Assembly (NCBI GenBank): GCA_029379225.1
Contig: JAQYWR010000064.1
Coordinates: 1-35,581 of the forward strand
Direction: 5' to 3'
Source: Nostoc sp. S4
Lineage (GTDB): Bacteria > Cyanobacteriota > Cyanobacteriia > Cyanobacteriales > Nostocaceae
Length of the DNA stretch: 35,581 nucleotides
Shown: piece by piece, positions 32,924 to 35,581 of the stretch
Position numbering within the stretch: position 1 is the first letter of the stretch
Layout: the number at the start of each line of letters is the position of its first letter
The notes under the pieces: generated by a model
Told to the model about the DNA's origin: nothing
Databases searched by the model: none
What the model saw: the letters and a program-made list of their open reading frames with translations, nothing else
Position numbers and translations under genes: made by a program

Positions 32924-32940
32924 CATAACCAAAAAAACTA

Positions 32941-33801
32941 ATGGTCGTAGGAAATTATCAAGGTACAGTCCTGATTACAGGAGCGTCAACAGGAATTGGT
33001 CAGGCCTGTGCTTTACTTTTAGACCGATTAGGATTCTCTGTTTTTGCTGGGGTGCGTCAAGATATTAATGCTCAAACACTCCTACAAAAAGCTTCACCAA
33101 GGCTGATTCCGGTTTTTTTAGATGTTACTGATGCTGAATCGATCGCCTCTGTAGTCGCTCGGGTGATAAATACAGTCGGCGATCTTGGAATTTCAGGTTT
33201 AGTGAATAATGCCGGAATCGCTGTCCCAGGTCCTTTAGAATTATTACCGATCGCGGAATTTCAACACCAAATCAATGTTAATGTCACCGGACAATTAGCA
33301 GTGACACAAGCATTTCTTGGTTTATTACGCCAAGGTCGGGGTCGAATTGTCAATATGGGTTCCATTGCTGGTAGAAGTCCTACTCCGTTTTTGGGCGCTT
33401 ACAATGCATCAAAATTTGCTTTGGAAGCACTCACCGATGTAATGCGTATGGAATTACGACCGTGGGGAATCTCAGTTTCAATTATTGAACCTGGTTCCAT
33501 TGCTACGCCTATTTGGAATAAATCTTTAACTCAAGCTGAAATCGGACGGGAAAAGCTGCCACAATCAGCACTAAATCTTTACGGTCAGGCGATGGAAAAT
33601 GTACGTCATAAAATGCAAGTTATTGCATCTAAAGGAATTTCTCCGGATATGGTCGCTCAAGCTGTTGTTCATGCGCTGACTGCAAACAAACCCAAGACAC
33701 GTTATCTCATTGGACAAGATGCCAAAATCGGAGCAGTGCTAAAGCATATTTTGCCCGATCGGCTCCACGATCGTCTAATTTTATATTCAATGGGTTTGTA
33801 A
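32941..33801 (+). CDS. Short-chain dehydrogenase/reductase (SDR)
   Basis: 286-residue classical SDR. The cofactor loop is TGASTGIG (13-20), the NNAG motif is at 89-92, and the catalytic residues are S141, Y154 and K158 (YNASK). Length and the C-terminal half (WGISVSIIEPGSIATPIW) resemble retinol/11-beta-hydroxysteroid-type SDRs. It should reduce or oxidise a lipophilic alcohol or ketone using NAD(P)(H); R39 in GVR after the second strand suggests NADP, but this is inference. The substrate is unknown. It stands alone, with a perfect inverted repeat just upstream of its ATG that may regulate it. Confidence 0.88.
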   Translation: MVVGNYQGTVLITGASTGIGQACALLLDRLGFSVFAGVRQDINAQTLLQKASPRLIPVFLDVTDAESIASVVARVINTVGDLGISGLVNNAGIAVPGPLELLPIAEFQHQINVNVTGQLAVTQAFLGLLRQGRGRIVNMGSIAGRSPTPFLGAYNASKFALEALTDVMRMELRPWGISVSIIEPGSIATPIWNKSLTQAEIGREKLPQSALNLYGQAMENVRHKMQVIASKGISPDMVAQAVVHALTANKPKTRYLIGQDAKIGAVLKHILPDRLHDRLILYSMGL

Positions 33802-33949
33802 ATTACTTCCAGTTTTTCAGAAGTCATTACCCGCTAAGTTAGGCGATGTCTGACAGTTATGAAACTGCGATCGCTGTCTTAGTTTAAAATTCCCATGCGT
33901 TCGTACTGGGGAGTATTTCAAATAGTTAGGTTTGTTTGTACCTAGCTAC

Positions 33950-35509
33950 TTATAATTGGTTTTGTAATTGGCTATTAGCGTCAATGGGTGAATAGTACTG
34001 AATTTCAGGAGAGGGAGTAACTTTATCTACAATCAAGTTGATTTTCATTCCAGAGGTATAGGTTGCTCCAGAACGGGTAATCTGTTCAATGCGAATTTCA
34101 TACTGGATAGGTTGCCCTGTTTGCAGCCAAGAATCGAAGCGATCGCCCAAATTGACCTTATAAAGATTGCCCCAGACTGATAAGCCTTGAGGATAGGGTG
34201 GTTGGGGAGTAAATGGATAAGAAATCTCGCTAACTTTGGAGTCGTTCTGGTAGAGAATAATTGTGAATTTAACTGCTTTTAACTCGCCCAGAAGCGTACC
34301 TTCATCCAAAAGAGTAAAGTTGCGGGGATCGCGGAAGCGATCGAGCCCCTTAAACTTGAAACGCCTCAAGCGATCGGGGTGAATACCTCCAGCGATCGCA
34401 ACCACAGTTTGGTTTTGCGATTTAGTGAGTTTGTATTCCAATGTGCCTGGAATATCAAATTGCAGTTGCCCTGATTCTGCGATCGCAGCTTTCATCTCAG
34501 GATCTCCTAACTCTTGTGGGCGTTTAGCCGCTTGCCAAGCGACTTTAAAAGAACCTTGGACAGTTTGTAACAAGCTGTAAGTATCCCGGACATCAGAACC
34601 AGTACCAAGTAAACTCCGTAGTCCTGTCTTTTCCAACCAGTTGTTTTTGAGGAGAGGAATAGTTTTATCAGTTAACAAGCTGACGCGATCGCTATAACTG
34701 GTTTGTTCCTTGGGAATGTCATCACCTTGGACTAACCAAACCTCACCATAACTGCCCGCTTGCCCATCTGCACCTTTGCGTCCCTGTTTACCACTCTCCC
34801 CATTTTCACAAGTAAAAGTTTTCTGCTCTGACAAACCAATATATTTCCAGCCATAACGGTAATTCGCATCCGCAGGTCGGGGCTGGGGGCGATTTTCTTT
34901 TTCATCGTAGAACGCATCGCCAGAACAGCGAAATAATTTCTGTTCTACTTCTGTCCAGGTGGCGTTAGCTACATTCAGCGGTTGCGCCATTAATGCCCAA
35001 GTGCAATAGTTCACAACCCTGCGCGGCTGAGTGCAGTCACATCCATCACCAGCCTGACCGCCATTTCCCCCAGAACCGGCTCTGCCGCCCCCATTACGTA
35101 ACACCACATTTTTGAGTTGCGAAAGTGACTCAAAGTAAAGAGTGACATTTCCTCCTTTGCCACCATCTCCCCCATCACCACCATTCCCGCCATTGCCACC
35201 TTCTGCACCGCATACGTTAGCTGCTTTTTTGGGCTGCTGGCATTCAGATGCGTGTTCACCAGAAGTAGCAGATTCTCCAGCTTCGCCATCTGTGCCGGAA
35301 AGATCAATCGTTTGTAGTTGCTGGCTGGCTCGGATTTTTTGGTCAGGTGCAGAGATGCCGTTTCGTCCAGGGCGACCATCTACCCCATGTCTACCTGCTT
35401 GACCAAAAGTTTGTACTTCGGCAGCCACGATATTGACAGTTAGACCGTTAATAATTGTTGTTAGTAGGCACAGTTTTAAAATGTACTGGAATGGCTGATT
35501 AATATTCAT
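33950..35509 (-). CDS. Secreted collagen-like glycine-rich protein
   Basis: 519-residue protein with an N-terminal signal peptide (about 1-29, ending IVAAEV). Gly-X-Y or Gly-Gly-X tracts come in four blocks: GRHGVDGRPGRNG (about 39-51), EGGNGGNGGDGGDGGKGGN (about 103-121), GRAGSGGNGGQAGDG (about 142-156) and GESGKQGRKGADGQAGSYG. Between and after are folded-looking parts with several cysteines (for example CDC, CTW, CSG, CENG). The C-terminal half (about 260-519) is beta-rich and without repeats. It is probably exported and extracellular or periplasmic; short Gly tracts may form collagen-like helices or only flexible loops. No enzyme motif is seen. Its function is unknown. Confidence 0.82.
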   Translation of the reverse strand: MNINQPFQYILKLCLLTTIINGLTVNIVAAEVQTFGQAGRHGVDGRPGRNGISAPDQKIRASQQLQTIDLSGTDGEAGESATSGEHASECQQPKKAANVCGAEGGNGGNGGDGGDGGKGGNVTLYFESLSQLKNVVLRNGGGRAGSGGNGGQAGDGCDCTQPRRVVNYCTWALMAQPLNVANATWTEVEQKLFRCSGDAFYDEKENRPQPRPADANYRYGWKYIGLSEQKTFTCENGESGKQGRKGADGQAGSYGEVWLVQGDDIPKEQTSYSDRVSLLTDKTIPLLKNNWLEKTGLRSLLGTGSDVRDTYSLLQTVQGSFKVAWQAAKRPQELGDPEMKAAIAESGQLQFDIPGTLEYKLTKSQNQTVVAIAGGIHPDRLRRFKFKGLDRFRDPRNFTLLDEGTLLGELKAVKFTIILYQNDSKVSEISYPFTPQPPYPQGLSVWGNLYKVNLGDRFDSWLQTGQPIQYEIRIEQITRSGATYTSGMKINLIVDKVTPSPEIQYYSPIDANSQLQNQL

Positions 35510-35581
35510 AGGAATTAATAAATTTAATGTAAGGATTCAGGTAGCAGAGTATTGACAAAGGGAACAGTTGAGGGAGAATAT

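Noticed and set aside
35142..35402. 86-codon plus-strand proline-rich frame
   Set aside because: Exact antisense of the glycine-rich blocks of the collagen-like gene; Gly codons read as Pro on the other strand.

Overview
The window is cyanobacterial chromosome, most likely from a filamentous Nostocales-type organism (Nostoc, Calothrix, Tolypothrix and relatives). Evidence: the HIP1 octamer GCGATCGC recurs in dozens of places; petC-petA, ycf35 and several cyanobacteria-restricted families are present (DUF3038, DUF4335, DUF3067, DUF2997); spacers carry heptameric short tandem repeats. The genus is an inference; the phylum is secure.

Layout. (1) 1-6400: a broken glycosyltransferase, clpB on the minus strand, then the plus-strand pair DUF3038-DUF4335 ending in a clear terminator. 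(2) 6400-8800: a YiaA/YiaB-type membrane protein, a MITE-like repeat, and a minus-strand operon DUF2997 - ycf35 - ferredoxin with its own terminator. (3) 8800-12300: a HIP1-rich spacer, two small unrecognised or poorly known proteins, a saccharopine-dehydrogenase-like oxidoreductase and another unknown protein. (4) 12385-23700: the core of the window. The type IV pilus motor operon pilB-pilT-pilC (minus) is back to back with a chaperone cluster grpE-dnaK(DnaK1 type)-dnaJ (plus). dnaJ continues through two ATGA overlaps into a TusA-like gene and rsgA. A strongly structured candidate RNA lies between dnaK and dnaJ. (5) 23745-26460: an Uma2 protein with a repeated coiled-coil tail and a GH57 glycogen branching enzyme. 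(6) 26480-28400: three successive minus-strand genes are all broken (Uma2 by frameshift, a cupin by a nonsense codon, a DUF4231/SLATT-like two-TM protein by a stop and two frameshifts), followed by a second MITE-like repeat. (7) 28400-32000: petC-petA with a textbook terminator, divergent DUF3067, csaA-like and tatC. TatC is part of the route by which Rieske proteins reach the thylakoid. (8) 32000-35581: a possible small secreted protein, a repeat-flanked SDR dehydrogenase and a secreted collagen-like protein.

How genes work together. PilB and PilT power pilus extension and retraction and PilC is the platform. The adjacent DnaK1/DnaJ/GrpE set is a complete Hsp70 machine, and work on Nostoc has linked this chaperone set to pilus function and polysaccharide secretion. 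PetC and PetA are cytochrome b6f subunits. I found no tRNA, rRNA, CRISPR array, prophage or intact insertion sequence. The least explained items are the candidate RNA at 20804-20985, the DUF3038-DUF4335 pair and the pseudogene island.
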